NCBI RefSeq assembly: GCF_021462415.1
Contig: NZ_JAKEDS010000002.1
Coordinates: 248,001 to 312,000, forward strand
DNA from: Rhodohalobacter sp. 614A
GTDB lineage: Bacteria; Bacteroidota; Rhodothermia; Balneolales; Balneolaceae
DNA: 64,000 nucleotides
Direction of reading: 5' to 3'
The position numbers and the translations under genes are program-made. Shown piece by piece: positions 43,847-53,099 of this stretch (the stretch's first letter is position 1; each line of letters opens with the position of its first letter). The notes beneath the pieces are model-generated. The model saw nothing but the letters and a program-made list of their open reading frames with translations. It did not search any database and was not told where the DNA came from.

Positions 43847-44911
43847 ATGAAAATACTATTCGACTTTGGCCACCCGGCAGATGTACACTATTTCAGGCAT
43901 TTGATTTTTTACCTGGAAAAAAATGGGAATGAAGTAGAGATATTGGCTCGAGACAAAGACGTAACTTTAAAACTGCTTGAGAACTATCAACTTTCGTTCA
44001 TTAACAAGGGAAGGGGAGGAACCGGCCTGTTTGACCGTCTGGCATATACTCTCCGAAGTTTGCAAACACTCCGAAAAGCATTCCATCATTTTAAACCGGA
44101 CATTTGTATCAGTCATGCATCCCCTTACCTGGCTCTTGTAGCGGCGTTCTCTAAAACTCCTCACATTATGTTTAACGATACGGAGAAAGCATTTCTTTTT
44201 GATAAGGTTTTGAAGTATTTAAAGCCAAGAACCTATTCTCCGGATTCATTTCATCGGAAAGAGCATAAAGATTTAAATCTTTTCGATTCGTATATGGAAC
44301 TGGCCTATTTGCATCCGGACCTTTTTGAACCGGATGAATCTATAAAAGACTTGTTGGGAGAATCATATGTACTTCTTCGATTTGTTGCGAATAAAGCGAC
44401 TCATGACATTGGCCATGTGCATCTCAATCACGATTATAAAAGAGAGTTGGTGGATACGCTTGGTAAATTCACAAAGGTCTGGATTTCTTCTGAAGATCCG
44501 CTTCCTGAAGATTTGAAACCCTATAATCTGAAAGTTGCTCCCTCAAAAATTCACGATGTAATTGCTTGTTCCGAGCTTGTGATCAGTGAGGGTGCCACCG
44601 TATGTTCGGAAGCCGCCATGTTGGGAATTCCATCGGTTTTTATCAACCAAAATACACTGGGATATATTTCGGAGTTGGATAAAGAATATCAATTGGTTGA
44701 TCATTTTTCAGCCGATAAAAATGGACGGCAGGCAGCGCTTGAACGTGCCGTTGCTCTCCTGAAGGATCCCGATCGAAGAGAGACGTATTTGCAAAGACGG
44801 CAGAGAATGTTGGCGACCAAAAAAAATCTCACCCAATTAATGATTGAGATTGTCGAAAATGTTGCTGGAGAAATTGGCAAGGAGATCCATAAAAACGAGC
44901 CGGCCATATGA
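43847..44911 (+). CDS. DUF354-family protein (MurG-like fold)
   Basis: A 354-residue paralogue of the protein at 37426. ILFDFGHPADVHYFRHLIFY, ICISHASPYLALVAAFSKTP, MELAYLHPDLFEPDE and VISEGATVCSEAAMLGIPSV correspond to matching segments of the other copy. Role in polysaccharide synthesis is likely but undefined; a glycosyltransferase or sugar-nucleotide enzyme is possible from the fold. It overlaps the next gene by 4 bases. Confidence 0.78.
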   Translation: MKILFDFGHPADVHYFRHLIFYLEKNGNEVEILARDKDVTLKLLENYQLSFINKGRGGTGLFDRLAYTLRSLQTLRKAFHHFKPDICISHASPYLALVAAFSKTPHIMFNDTEKAFLFDKVLKYLKPRTYSPDSFHRKEHKDLNLFDSYMELAYLHPDLFEPDESIKDLLGESYVLLRFVANKATHDIGHVHLNHDYKRELVDTLGKFTKVWISSEDPLPEDLKPYNLKVAPSKIHDVIACSELVISEGATVCSEAAMLGIPSVFINQNTLGYISELDKEYQLVDHFSADKNGRQAALERAVALLKDPDRRETYLQRRQRMLATKKNLTQLMIEIVENVAGEIGKEIHKNEPAI

Positions 44912-45432
44912 ATCAATATGTAAAAAGAGGCCTGATATCGATCTTCATTGTTGTTATCTACTTTACCGCCTGGAAAGGCATTCGCAGTTTTGTTACGTCC
45001 ACGACCATCATTCCTCAAATAGAATATGCTATTTCCAATTGTGATGATACCATTGCCTATGAACGCTCTGCAAAATCTACATCACTTTTTATCTATCTTT
45101 TAGACAGAGAAGCAAACGAATATGAAACGTACGGATATGTTACCCCGGCCGGGTTTTACCTGCTTTTTGGTCTCATTTTTATCGTTTTGTTAGGAGGTGG
45201 CCGCTTCTACTATTATTTGCTCTTTGGTTTTCACGCTCTGTTTTGGATTCTTTCTACAGCGGCTATTTTTCCCGCACTTTGCTATCATTCGGCATTCTTG
45301 CATTTTACGGTTCTGGGGATTAAATATTTCACTCCATTCATCACTTTTCTGATTTTAATTTTATTGATTTCTCCGGATTTAAAGAACAGATTGAACATTT
45401 CAGATGAGATTCCGGAGCAGAGGCCAGATTGA
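44908..45432 (+). CDS. Membrane protein of unknown function
   Basis: A 174-residue protein with about four hydrophobic helices: one near the N-terminus (ISIFIVVIYFTAWKGI), a pair around residues 80-125 (FYLLFGLIFIVLLGGG) and one near 140-160. The loop after the first helix holds SNCDDTIAYERSAKSTSLFI. Its ATG overlaps the DUF354 stop (ATGA), so the two are probably translated together. No family recognised; an accessory protein of an export or exosortase-like process is possible but unsupported. Confidence 0.6.
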   Translation: MNQYVKRGLISIFIVVIYFTAWKGIRSFVTSTTIIPQIEYAISNCDDTIAYERSAKSTSLFIYLLDREANEYETYGYVTPAGFYLLFGLIFIVLLGGGRFYYYLLFGFHALFWILSTAAIFPALCYHSAFLHFTVLGIKYFTPFITFLILILLISPDLKNRLNISDEIPEQRPD

Positions 45433-45482
45433 CGTTACGTTCTTGTTAGCCAAGTTAATCCTTTCCAAAAGCTATACTGGCT

Positions 45483-46556
45483 TTAGCTCAACTCCTTAAA
45501 AAAAGAAATTGTTTGTTTCATCGCTTCGGAGAGTGTAAAGTCTTTCACGGATTCAGAAATGTCGGGCTGATTTTTTTCGAATTCCGGAAACCGGCCTAGT
45601 GCTTTTTCTATTGCCTGCTGCAACTCTTCAACGCTTCCATCCTTAAACAGAAACCCGTTCTTTCCATCTATCAAGTATTCCTTGATTCCTCCGGAATCCG
45701 AACCAACAAGGGCTGCTCCACATGCAATCGCCTCAATCCCAACAAGTCCCAAAGGCTCTTCAGATGAAGGAAAAATAAATACTTTTGAGGCCTTATGGGT
45801 TTCTGCGAGAGTTTCCTCCGTTAGCCGGTCGCCGAACTCTATCAAATGAGAGATACCGGTTTTATCAGCATATTGAATGAGATCTTCTTTCCGTCCGCCC
45901 GAAAAATGAAGTTTGATGGTTAATCTCTGTTTCTCGTAATAATCTCTGTTTTGATGAATCGTTTCGAGCAAAAGCCGGATACCTTTTCTCCTGATCGTAC
46001 TCCCGGCAAAAAAAAGATCGATGGGGCGGGGGGCGGACTGATATGTAAATACACGTTCATTGAATCCCGGGGTTATCACAGCACTTTTGCAATCATATTC
46101 TCTCTCTAATCTTCTCACCATGTATTCGCTATTCGTTACCACCGATGTACAATGATGCATGGTATAGCGGGCAATTTTGTACAGGAAGCTGTGTTGATTT
46201 ACATAATGGTTTACGCTTCCATGTACATAGGTAATGTGTTTGATTCCGTGAATTTTCTGTGCAGCGAGCATCAAAAAACCCGGCCAGATGGGTGCATGAG
46301 AGTACAGTATGTCAAATTTCCGGGCGCGATAAATGACAACGGGCAGATATGAGAAAAAAAGGAAAAAAGTTTTGAGAACAGATGTAAATAGATTGCCGGT
46401 TTCAAGATCACTTTTGAAGAACTTGAAGTAAGGATTATAAAGGAGTTCCACTTCCAGGCCTTCATCTCTTAACCCCTCGTAAATATTTTTTATGAATGGC
46501 TGATGCGTTGGATTTTTCTTTGTCGGATAGCTATTGGTAGCAACAAGAACTTTCAT
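45483..46556 (-). CDS. Family 4 glycosyltransferase
   Basis: A 357-residue GT-B enzyme. MKVLVATNSYPTKKNPTHQP at the start, ITYVHGSVNHYVNQHS and TSVVTNSEYMVRRLE in the acceptor domain, then VITPGFNERVF, FFAGSTIRRKGIRLLLETI and EX7E in SSEEPLGLVGIEAIACGAAL, followed by DSGGIKEYL. It is convergent with the membrane-protein gene and its start faces the REP array 30-100 bases away. Probably serves one of the polysaccharides of the region. Confidence 0.88.
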   Translation of the reverse strand: MKVLVATNSYPTKKNPTHQPFIKNIYEGLRDEGLEVELLYNPYFKFFKSDLETGNLFTSVLKTFFLFFSYLPVVIYRARKFDILYSHAPIWPGFLMLAAQKIHGIKHITYVHGSVNHYVNQHSFLYKIARYTMHHCTSVVTNSEYMVRRLEREYDCKSAVITPGFNERVFTYQSAPRPIDLFFAGSTIRRKGIRLLLETIHQNRDYYEKQRLTIKLHFSGGRKEDLIQYADKTGISHLIEFGDRLTEETLAETHKASKVFIFPSSEEPLGLVGIEAIACGAALVGSDSGGIKEYLIDGKNGFLFKDGSVEELQQAIEKALGRFPEFEKNQPDISESVKDFTLSEAMKQTISFFKELS

Positions 46557-46657
46557 TGGGTACGGCTCAAGCGGGCAATATTATTACAGGCAAATTGTAT
46601 TACGATGCAGAAAACCTAAGGAATTAAGGGATTCAAAAAAACATTGAATATTTTGCA

Positions 46658-47106
46658 CCCGGAATAAATTCCGGGCTCGTAAGTATCGCCCTCCACTTGT
46701 CGGGCTTGTTGGATTGCCTGAATAAAGTCCGGCAGGACGGAATATGCGAGCCGGTGATTCATCGCCGGACACCCCGGAATGAATTCCGGTCTCGTAAGTT
46801 TCGCTCTCCGTTTGACGGGCTTGTTGGATTGTCCGAATAAAGTCCGGGAGGACAGAATATGCGAGCTGGTGATTCATCGCCGGCCTCCCCGGAATAAATT
46901 CCGGTCTCGTAAGTATCGCCCTCCATTTGTCGGGTTTGTTGGATTGCCCGAATAAAGTCCGGCAGGACGGAATATGCGAGCCGGTGATTTATCACCGGGC
47001 ACGCCGGAATAAATTCCGGGCTCGTGAGTATCGCCCTCCATTTGTCGGGCTTGTTGGATTGCCCGAATAAAGTCCGTCAGGACGAGATGTATGAGCCGGT
47101 CATTTA
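46658..47106. repeat. 115-bp REP-type tandem repeats, left block
   Basis: GGAATaAATTCC starts recur at 46661, 46776, 46891 and 47006, an exact 115-base period. Each unit holds three inverted repeats: CCGGAA-TAAA-TTCCGG, GTCC-GGCA-GGAC, and CCGGTGA-TTTA-TCACCGG. Units differ at scattered bases. The block ends within the 3' end of the transposase gene. Any minus-strand reading frames here are artefacts of the repeat. Confidence 0.88.
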
Positions 47107-47570
47107 TGTCTGGTTCCTTGATGTGGATTTTTGTCTCTTTTTTGGATAATCCCATGTTTTTTCAGCAAGGCTTCATTTTCATCATCGAACGAATAATTTT
47201 GATGATGCTTTTTTTGATTCTGAATATATTTTTTAACGCTTTCCAAGTTAGACTGGCTTACACTAAAAGCACTATAGCCACCTTGCCACCTGAAACCTCT
47301 GTCATTTTGAAAATATGTATCATTCAGCCACTTAGATGATGAACCCTTTATAAGGTGCATTATTTTGCTTAGAGACATTGTCGCGGGTTGTTGAACCAGT
47401 AGATGTAAGTGATCCGGCATTCCTCCAGACTTAATGATAGTAAATCCCTGATTTCTTGCTATTCCAGTAAGGTATTTCCTCAATGATCTTTCCATTTCGG
47501 AATTAATAAGTGGTTCTCTGGATTTTGTACAAAAAATTATGTGAATGTATAGAATCGCAAAACTTCCCAT
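47100..47570 (-). CDS. REP-associated Y1 tyrosine transposase (RAYT, IS200/IS605 TnpA-like)
   Basis: A 156-residue HUH-family single-strand transposase. YIHIIFCTKSREPLI is the N-terminal strand, GGMPDHLHLLVQQP has the HxH metal site, RGFRWQGGYSAFSVS is the conserved WQxGY-like segment, and VKKYIQNQKKHH carries the catalytic Tyr. It is full-length for the family. It lies inside a 115-bp REP array with units on both sides, the arrangement of RAYT/REP systems, in which the enzyme nicks and spreads the palindromes. No accessory TnpB is present. Confidence 0.88.
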   Translation of the reverse strand: MGSFAILYIHIIFCTKSREPLINSEMERSLRKYLTGIARNQGFTIIKSGGMPDHLHLLVQQPATMSLSKIMHLIKGSSSKWLNDTYFQNDRGFRWQGGYSAFSVSQSNLESVKKYIQNQKKHHQNYSFDDENEALLKKHGIIQKRDKNPHQGTRHK

Positions 47571-47636
47571 GGCGAGAATGATTGTAAGAGTTTATGAGTA
47601 TGAGCCATTTTTTTAGAAATTCTTACAAAATTTCTT

Positions 47637-47953
47637 CAATAAAGTCCGGGAGGACGGAATATGCGAGCCGGTGATTCATCGCCGGACACCCCGGAATAAA
47701 TTCCGGTCTCGTCAGTTTCACCCTCCATTTGTCGGGCTTGTTGGATTGCCTAAATAAAGTCCGGCAGGACGGAATATGCGAGTCGGTGATTTATCGCCGG
47801 ACTCCCCGGAATAAGTTCCGGGCTCGTAAGTATCGCCCTCCATTTGTCGGGCTTGTTGGATTGCCCGAATAAAGTCCGGCAGGACGGAATATGCGAGCCG
47901 GTGATTTATCACCGGACTCCCAATGTATAAGCGGTGATTTATCGCCGGCTCCC
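47637..47953. repeat. 115-bp REP-type tandem repeats, right block
   Basis: GGAATA starts at 47693 and 47808 keep the 115-base period; the block begins mid-unit (ATAAAGTCCGGGAGGACGG at about 47639) and ends in a partial copy with GCGGTGATTTATCGCCGG. It is the continuation of the left block beyond the transposase. Its far end encodes the last residues of the sulfotransferase at 47939. Confidence 0.85.
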
Positions 47954-48658
47954 GGTTATATCACTTCCTTTATTTAAATGCGGAAATTTTTCATAGATCG
48001 GTTTTCTATCGATGAAATTACAAAACCGGTGGTACGATTTTTTATCGGATAAATTAATCACAAGCAGATCTTGATCTCGGTATCTGAAATAGTCGCAAAC
48101 GGTTTTATTATGTTCTAAATAAGCTTCTTTAAGGATTTCTTCATTAAATAAATCATCCGCCGGTGCGTCGAACCTAATTCGCATGTACTCCAATCTGTTG
48201 AGGCCTTCTGCTTTAAAAAAGGTCTCATTTTCTTCGCTGGTCGGGAGGTGCCCATTTTTTCCGAACTTCCTGATATGGTGATTGATAAAAGAGTCGTACC
48301 ATCGCTTTTCATCATCGCGGACAGTGAGTATAAATTTGCTTCCCGGAAATGCACTGTCGAGCGCCTGGAAAGTGTAGGGAAGACCAAACAGCTCGTCTTC
48401 GAATACTTGTGCGGTTTTGCAATGCTCAATAAGCGGTTTGAAGTCCCGAACGGCATAGTTCTGATAAAAGGGATAAACGGCTGTTTCAGATCCAACGCGA
48501 TACCCCAAATCCTGAAACGCTTTCTTCAAAGAGGTTGTGCCGGTTTTACTCATCCCTATACAAAATATTTTTTGTTTCCCGAACACTTCCATTTTATGCT
48601 TCACGATTGGGAGGAAGGGGAAGCTTCTGCTTAATTTATTTTTCAGAAATTGAATCAC
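47939..48658 (-). CDS. Sulfotransferase-family protein
   Basis: A 239-residue P-loop sulfotransferase. IFCIGMSKTGTTSLKKAFQD is the PAPS-binding loop; FILTVRDDEKRWYDSFINHH holds the 3'-phosphate Arg and Ser/Asp residues; FRYRDQDLLVINLSD is the conserved C-terminal strand. It resembles the sulfotransferase group with the GxxKTGTTS motif found in marine bacteria. The last codons (GSRR) are contributed by the adjacent REP repeat, so the original C-terminus was probably altered. Substrate unknown; a second sulfotransferase is at 33503. Confidence 0.8.
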   Translation of the reverse strand: MIQFLKNKLSRSFPFLPIVKHKMEVFGKQKIFCIGMSKTGTTSLKKAFQDLGYRVGSETAVYPFYQNYAVRDFKPLIEHCKTAQVFEDELFGLPYTFQALDSAFPGSKFILTVRDDEKRWYDSFINHHIRKFGKNGHLPTSEENETFFKAEGLNRLEYMRIRFDAPADDLFNEEILKEAYLEHNKTVCDYFRYRDQDLLVINLSDKKSYHRFCNFIDRKPIYEKFPHLNKGSDITGSRR

Positions 48659-48811
48659 GCGAATCGATCATTGGGATTTATTTTAAAGCGGAGAAAGGAA
48701 TTCCTAAAACCATAATCCGAAAATTCATATTGATATTCCATTCGATTCAAAATTGAGGTTTGTATTTCATATCTTTCCTCATTCAGAAAAAATCAGAAAT
48801 AACAGAATTTT

Positions 48812-49783
48812 TTGGACTTTATTAAACCTTACGCTTCTCTAATTGAGCGTGAAATTGAACAACTTGGCCTGCCTGAAAAACCGTCTACTTTATATGATCC
48901 TCAGCGCTATATACTATTAAGCGCGGGAAAACGTATCCGGCCAATTCTTACATTAATGGGGTGTGGCCTTTGCGATCATGATATTAAAAAAGCCTTGCCT
49001 GCCGCACTTGCCGTTGAATTGGTGCACAATTTTACCCTGATCCATGATGATATTATGGACCAGGCAGAAATCCGCAGGGGGAATCCACCCGTGCACATGA
49101 AGTGGGATGAATCTACGGCGATTCTTTCCGGTGACAGTCTTTTTGTTCAGGCACTTCTTCAATTGCAGAGATTTCCGAAAGAGGTTGATTTTAAAAAAAT
49201 CAGCGAGGTTTTTTTGGAGGGGGTAAACCGGGTATGCGAAGGCCAGGCACTTGATATGGAATTTGAAAAGAGACTGGATGTAACTCCGGACGAATATCTG
49301 GAAATGATAGCGGGAAAAACAGCCGCGCTGATTTCCGTATCATTGACTTTGGGAGGGATGGCAGCGAATGCATCATCAGAAAAACTTGAGCAACTCGATA
49401 TTTTGGGGCAAACACTTGGACTCGCTTTCCAAATCCAGGATGACCTGATGGACGTAACAGCCGACCCTGAAAAGTTCGGTAAAAAAAAGGGCGGAGATAT
49501 TTGGGAGGGCAAGAAAACATTTCTGATGGTTAAAACGTTGGAGTGCTGCAATCCTGATGAAAGGGAATGGCTTACGGAGTGCCTGAAGAATCGTCCGCTG
49601 GAATCTGAAGATGTACAAAATGTTTTAAAACTTTATAAAAAATATGACGTTACTAAAACGGCTGAAGTGCTTCTGAACCAATATTATGAGAAAGCAATAA
49701 ATATTCTCGGTCAATTTGGTGATTCCAACTATAAACAAGATCTTCAACAACTTATAAATTATTTGAAAAGACGTGATTCTTAA
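48812..49783 (+). CDS. Polyprenyl diphosphate synthase
   Basis: A 323-residue trans-isoprenyl diphosphate synthase. LLSAGKRIRPILTL, the first Asp-rich motif in TLIHDDIMDQAEIRRGNPPV (about residue 79), GDSLFVQALLQL, and the second in FQIQDDLMDVTADPEKFGKK (about residue 210) are present. It condenses isopentenyl diphosphate with allylic diphosphates to give a C20 or longer chain, for quinones or carotenoids. Chain length is not readable. TTG start; bamD follows after 4 bases. A housekeeping gene next to the polysaccharide genes. Confidence 0.92.
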   Translation: MDFIKPYASLIEREIEQLGLPEKPSTLYDPQRYILLSAGKRIRPILTLMGCGLCDHDIKKALPAALAVELVHNFTLIHDDIMDQAEIRRGNPPVHMKWDESTAILSGDSLFVQALLQLQRFPKEVDFKKISEVFLEGVNRVCEGQALDMEFEKRLDVTPDEYLEMIAGKTAALISVSLTLGGMAANASSEKLEQLDILGQTLGLAFQIQDDLMDVTADPEKFGKKKGGDIWEGKKTFLMVKTLECCNPDEREWLTECLKNRPLESEDVQNVLKLYKKYDVTKTAEVLLNQYYEKAINILGQFGDSNYKQDLQQLINYLKRRDS

Positions 49784-49787
49784 TCAT

Positions 49788-50606
49788 ATGCGAAACGTTA
49801 TTATTGTTCTTTTGGCGATGGCTGCCCTGGTATCTTGCCGAAGTAAAGATTTAATCCGGCCCGGGGATTCACTCGAGGTTGCTTACGAGAAAGCCATGAT
49901 GCAATTCAATTCTGAAAAATACTCCGATGCTGCCCGTGCTTTTGAAACGGTGATCTCCATCGGGCGGGGAACCGACTATGGAGAAGAAGCTCAATATTAT
50001 CTGGCCGAGAGCTATTTCAGAGGGAACCGATACTTGCTGGCAGCTTCTGAATATGAGCGGTTTGCACAATATCATCCCAATTCCCCACGCCGCGAGGAAG
50101 TGGATTTCAAAGAGGCTCTGTGCTATTACAACCTGAGTCCGCGATATCGGCTTGATCAAACCTATACCCAGAGAGCTATTGAAGAATTTCGACTTTTCAG
50201 AACCCGCTATCCGGATGCTGAAAGGGGAGATGAAGCTGCGGGTTACATCGAGGAGCTAAGAAATAAGCTTGCCCGACGAGATTATAATGCGGCGGATTTT
50301 TACATGAGAACCGAACGCTACAATTCAGCCGCTATTTATTATGGCCTTGTGATTGATAACTACCCGGAAAGTTCCTGGGCTGAACGAGCGCTTGTAAAAC
50401 AAATTGAATCCTACGTCCTCTACGCAGAGAATAGCATCCAGAACCGGCAGGCGGAGCGGTTTGAATTGGCTCTTGATAGCTACAATACGTATCTCCAATT
50501 ATTTCCCCAGGGAGAAAACAGGAGCGAGGCTGAAGACCTTTTTGACAGAGCCATGGAAGGATTGGGCGAACATGATGATGGATCGGTTGTTGTTGAAACC
50601 AACTGA
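49788..50606 (+). CDS. bamD: Outer-membrane protein assembly lipoprotein BamD
   Basis: A 272-residue lipoprotein: signal peptide with lipobox ALVSC (Cys 17), then TPR-like helices with AARAFETVISIGRGTDYGEE, YYLAESYFRGNRYLLAASEY and AIEEFRLFRTRYPDAERGDE, the BamD pattern. It is part of the BAM machine that inserts outer-membrane beta barrels such as the Wzi-like proteins nearby. ATG at 49788 gives a sharp signal peptide; a frame start at 49773 overlaps the synthase. Followed by nadD. Confidence 0.9.
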   Translation: MRNVIIVLLAMAALVSCRSKDLIRPGDSLEVAYEKAMMQFNSEKYSDAARAFETVISIGRGTDYGEEAQYYLAESYFRGNRYLLAASEYERFAQYHPNSPRREEVDFKEALCYYNLSPRYRLDQTYTQRAIEEFRLFRTRYPDAERGDEAAGYIEELRNKLARRDYNAADFYMRTERYNSAAIYYGLVIDNYPESSWAERALVKQIESYVLYAENSIQNRQAERFELALDSYNTYLQLFPQGENRSEAEDLFDRAMEGLGEHDDGSVVVETN

Positions 50607-50688
50607 TTTTCATCTGAATGACCTCAGGGAATTTCTGTAACTGGTGGTTTGACATTTCTGTTTTTATTCATTCAATGAATATTCGACT

Positions 50689-51264
50689 TTGAAAAAAAGA
50701 GTCGGCATACTGGGAGGTTCCTTTGATCCGGTGCATTGCGGGCATATTCGGATTGCGAATTCTTTTTTGAAATCCGGGTTGATTGATGAACTTCTGATTC
50801 TTCTGTCTCCTCATCCGCCACATAAACAAAACCAAAAAAAGGCCGATTTCTTACATCGGTTTGAAATGTTGAAACGCGCGTTTGAAACAATACAGAATGT
50901 GACACTCAGCGATTTGGAGCAGAAGCTTGAAAAACCTTCCTATACTCTCCAAACCATTGAGTATCTCCAGGAGAAAAATCCGGAAACCCTATATTATCTC
51001 TGTATTGGTGAAGACAGCCTTCAATACTTTGATAAATGGCATAAGTACCAAAAAATACTCGGGAAGGTACATCTTCTTGTAGCAGAACGCCCCGGTTTTG
51101 ACAAGTATGGGGTGAATCCGGAGATACTTGAGCGGGCTATTTTTGTAGAGCATCAGCCTTACTCCATTTCTTCAACCACCATCAGGAAAGCGGGAATTGA
51201 GATTCAGGAAGATTTACCGGAGACCGTTGTGTCTTATATCAAAGAGAATCGTCTGTACGAGTAA
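50689..51264 (+). CDS. nadD: Nicotinate-nucleotide adenylyltransferase
   Basis: A 191-residue nucleotidyltransferase for NAD synthesis (nicotinate mononucleotide plus ATP). VGILGGSFDPVHCGHIRIAN contains the HxGH-type active site, LLLSPHPPHKQ-like LLSPHPPHKQNQKK binds substrate, and the end has SISSTTIRKAG, the ISSTxIR motif. Length normal. TTG start at 50689. Its stop faces the Wzi-like gene 67 bases away; no clear terminator is seen between them. Confidence 0.95.
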   Translation: MKKRVGILGGSFDPVHCGHIRIANSFLKSGLIDELLILLSPHPPHKQNQKKADFLHRFEMLKRAFETIQNVTLSDLEQKLEKPSYTLQTIEYLQEKNPETLYYLCIGEDSLQYFDKWHKYQKILGKVHLLVAERPGFDKYGVNPEILERAIFVEHQPYSISSTTIRKAGIEIQEDLPETVVSYIKENRLYE

Positions 51265-51331
51265 ATTTTCCAAATTCTCTGGACGGAGATTCAGAGAGAA
51301 ATGTACAAGGGATTGCTCTTAAATCAGATCT

Positions 51332-53086
51332 TTAAAATTGATACGTAACGCCAAGATGGAATTGGACATTTGTCTTATCCATCGGTTCAAAGTTTTTGAT
51401 GTTGATGCCGCCGAATTCGCCGTAGTTATAGCGTCCGTAGTTAAAAAGTTTGGTCCATGAGAAGTTTGCGGAAATCAAAAAGTTCTGGTAATAAAACAAG
51501 CCACGGGCTCCGAATGTCAGATCCGTTCGGTTTCTCCAGTAATCGCCGAAGCCTTGCCTGAATTCTGCAGGGCGATTTAAAAAGCGGTCGTATTCGTAAT
51601 GAAAGTGATTGTTGTCGGCCATTCTTCGTGCAAATATTCCAATTCGTCCCGTATCAAAATAGGCATCGAGACCTGCGAACTGGCTGTTTGAACCCGGGCC
51701 AATGGCGGCTCCGATTACTTGTCCCCGGTTGGTATGTCCCTGCCGGATTGCGTCATCCGTATAGTAGTAGCTTTGAGGCCTGACTTCATCCAAATAGCCG
51801 GGAGTCATGTTCGTTAATTCAACATTCAGCTTATAAAAATGGACAAGGGGTGCAAAAATCAATTTTTGGAAGCCAAAAGCATAGCCGCTGTTGTGGCGTG
51901 GTTCCATAAGAAGATCCCGGGTATCCCAGGCAAAATCATCCCGGAAGTATTCGCCATAGATTTCAATATTGCTTTGAGGCCAAACCCATCTTGCGTATAA
52001 CGAATTGAGGTGATTACGCGGTTTGATAATTCCAACCGGACCTCTTGTTTTTTCAAAGTTTTTATAGAGAAACGGATCAAAAATATAACCGAGTTCTTCT
52101 GATGTCAGCACTCCGCCATCAAGGTAGGTGTGGATCGCGCGGGTTAACCCTAAATGCACGTTAGACGCAAAAAACGGCGAGTAGGAGAGGTTAACGGCAT
52201 TCATGAACCGATCTTTCTGATACTGAATTTCCTGATCAAAATAGTCGGAATCTTCCGGAAAACCGCCAAGCCATTTAAACTCAAAACTCCCCACATAAGG
52301 AACTTTAAGCGGCCCACGGGTTCCTATAAAAAAGTGTGGCATCCCGGCGGCATTGTTGCTCATGATGAGCGGATACTTTACGTTGGCTCCCCACCACATA
52401 GGCTCCGTACTTACGCCTGCTTCAATATTTTTATAATGAACCCGAACAGATGAGTAACCGAGGCTGAACGTTTGAAACGAATCGGGACCGAAGCGGAACG
52501 GCCGGTCAATCGAATTTCCGATTCCTTCGGCGATGTAACGAATATTTCCGTCCTGATCCAGCGGTATGAATCGGGGGACATCAAATTCCAGGTTTTGTTG
52601 ACTGATAATATGTGGGCGGAAAGTGATGGTTACAAAGTCTGAAGTTAACCAGAAACCTCCCTGGAATTCTGTATTAAACCCTTTTCCGTACCAGGCAGCT
52701 TCGTTATTCTCGCCGTAGGGTACGGATGAGTTTGCAGTAAATTCCACATTCGGACTGTATATGCCTACCTTGAAATAGGATTTATACTCGTATTGCGGTG
52801 ATTGAAAAACCCGGCTCCAAATGCCGTAGTCATCGGAATCCAAATCCATATACTTTAGATAGATATGATTCCAGGTCGGACGGTTTGTAAATGAGGAGTA
52901 CTCAGATCCGTGAATGAGCTGGTGAATGCGCAACTGCTCTTCTTTGATGTCATCAATCGGTATGGTCTGAGATGATGCAGAGAACCAGGTACCCGGGAGG
53001 ATAAGCAATAGCACGCTCCATATCGCAATAGAAACGACACGCGACCGCCGGATTTTATTTTGGAATATGTAGATGATGTTTTTCAA
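51332..53086 (-). CDS. Capsule-assembly Wzi-family outer-membrane protein
   Basis: A 584-residue protein with a signal peptide (SIAIWSVLLLILPGTWFSAS) and many beta strands rich in Trp, Tyr and Phe. SVPYGENNEAAWYGKGFNTE, RFGPDSFQTFSLGYSSVRVH, STEPMWWGANVKYPLIMSNN and PHFFIGTRGP are the Wzi hallmark blocks; it ends in a barrel strand with terminal Phe (VTYQF), as needed for BAM insertion. Wzi binds capsular polysaccharide at the cell surface. A second copy lies directly upstream; gap 13 bases. Confidence 0.88.
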   Translation of the reverse strand: MKNIIYIFQNKIRRSRVVSIAIWSVLLLILPGTWFSASSQTIPIDDIKEEQLRIHQLIHGSEYSSFTNRPTWNHIYLKYMDLDSDDYGIWSRVFQSPQYEYKSYFKVGIYSPNVEFTANSSVPYGENNEAAWYGKGFNTEFQGGFWLTSDFVTITFRPHIISQQNLEFDVPRFIPLDQDGNIRYIAEGIGNSIDRPFRFGPDSFQTFSLGYSSVRVHYKNIEAGVSTEPMWWGANVKYPLIMSNNAAGMPHFFIGTRGPLKVPYVGSFEFKWLGGFPEDSDYFDQEIQYQKDRFMNAVNLSYSPFFASNVHLGLTRAIHTYLDGGVLTSEELGYIFDPFLYKNFEKTRGPVGIIKPRNHLNSLYARWVWPQSNIEIYGEYFRDDFAWDTRDLLMEPRHNSGYAFGFQKLIFAPLVHFYKLNVELTNMTPGYLDEVRPQSYYYTDDAIRQGHTNRGQVIGAAIGPGSNSQFAGLDAYFDTGRIGIFARRMADNNHFHYEYDRFLNRPAEFRQGFGDYWRNRTDLTFGARGLFYYQNFLISANFSWTKLFNYGRYNYGEFGGINIKNFEPMDKTNVQFHLGVTYQF

Positions 53087-53099
53087 AAAATATCAGGGA

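Noticed and set aside
46584-47912. Several overlapping minus-strand frames with similar 60-95 residue products in the repeat blocks
   Set aside because: They are translations of the 115-bp repeat; since 115 is not divisible by 3 the frame changes in each unit, and the products share only the repeat's sequence.
46658-47953. CRISPR array
   Set aside because: Units are 115 bases and repeated through their whole length with no variable spacers, and no cas genes are present.
51265-51331. Terminator between nadD and the convergent Wzi gene
   Set aside because: CTCTG and CAGAG arms are only 5 bp and no T-run follows on either strand.
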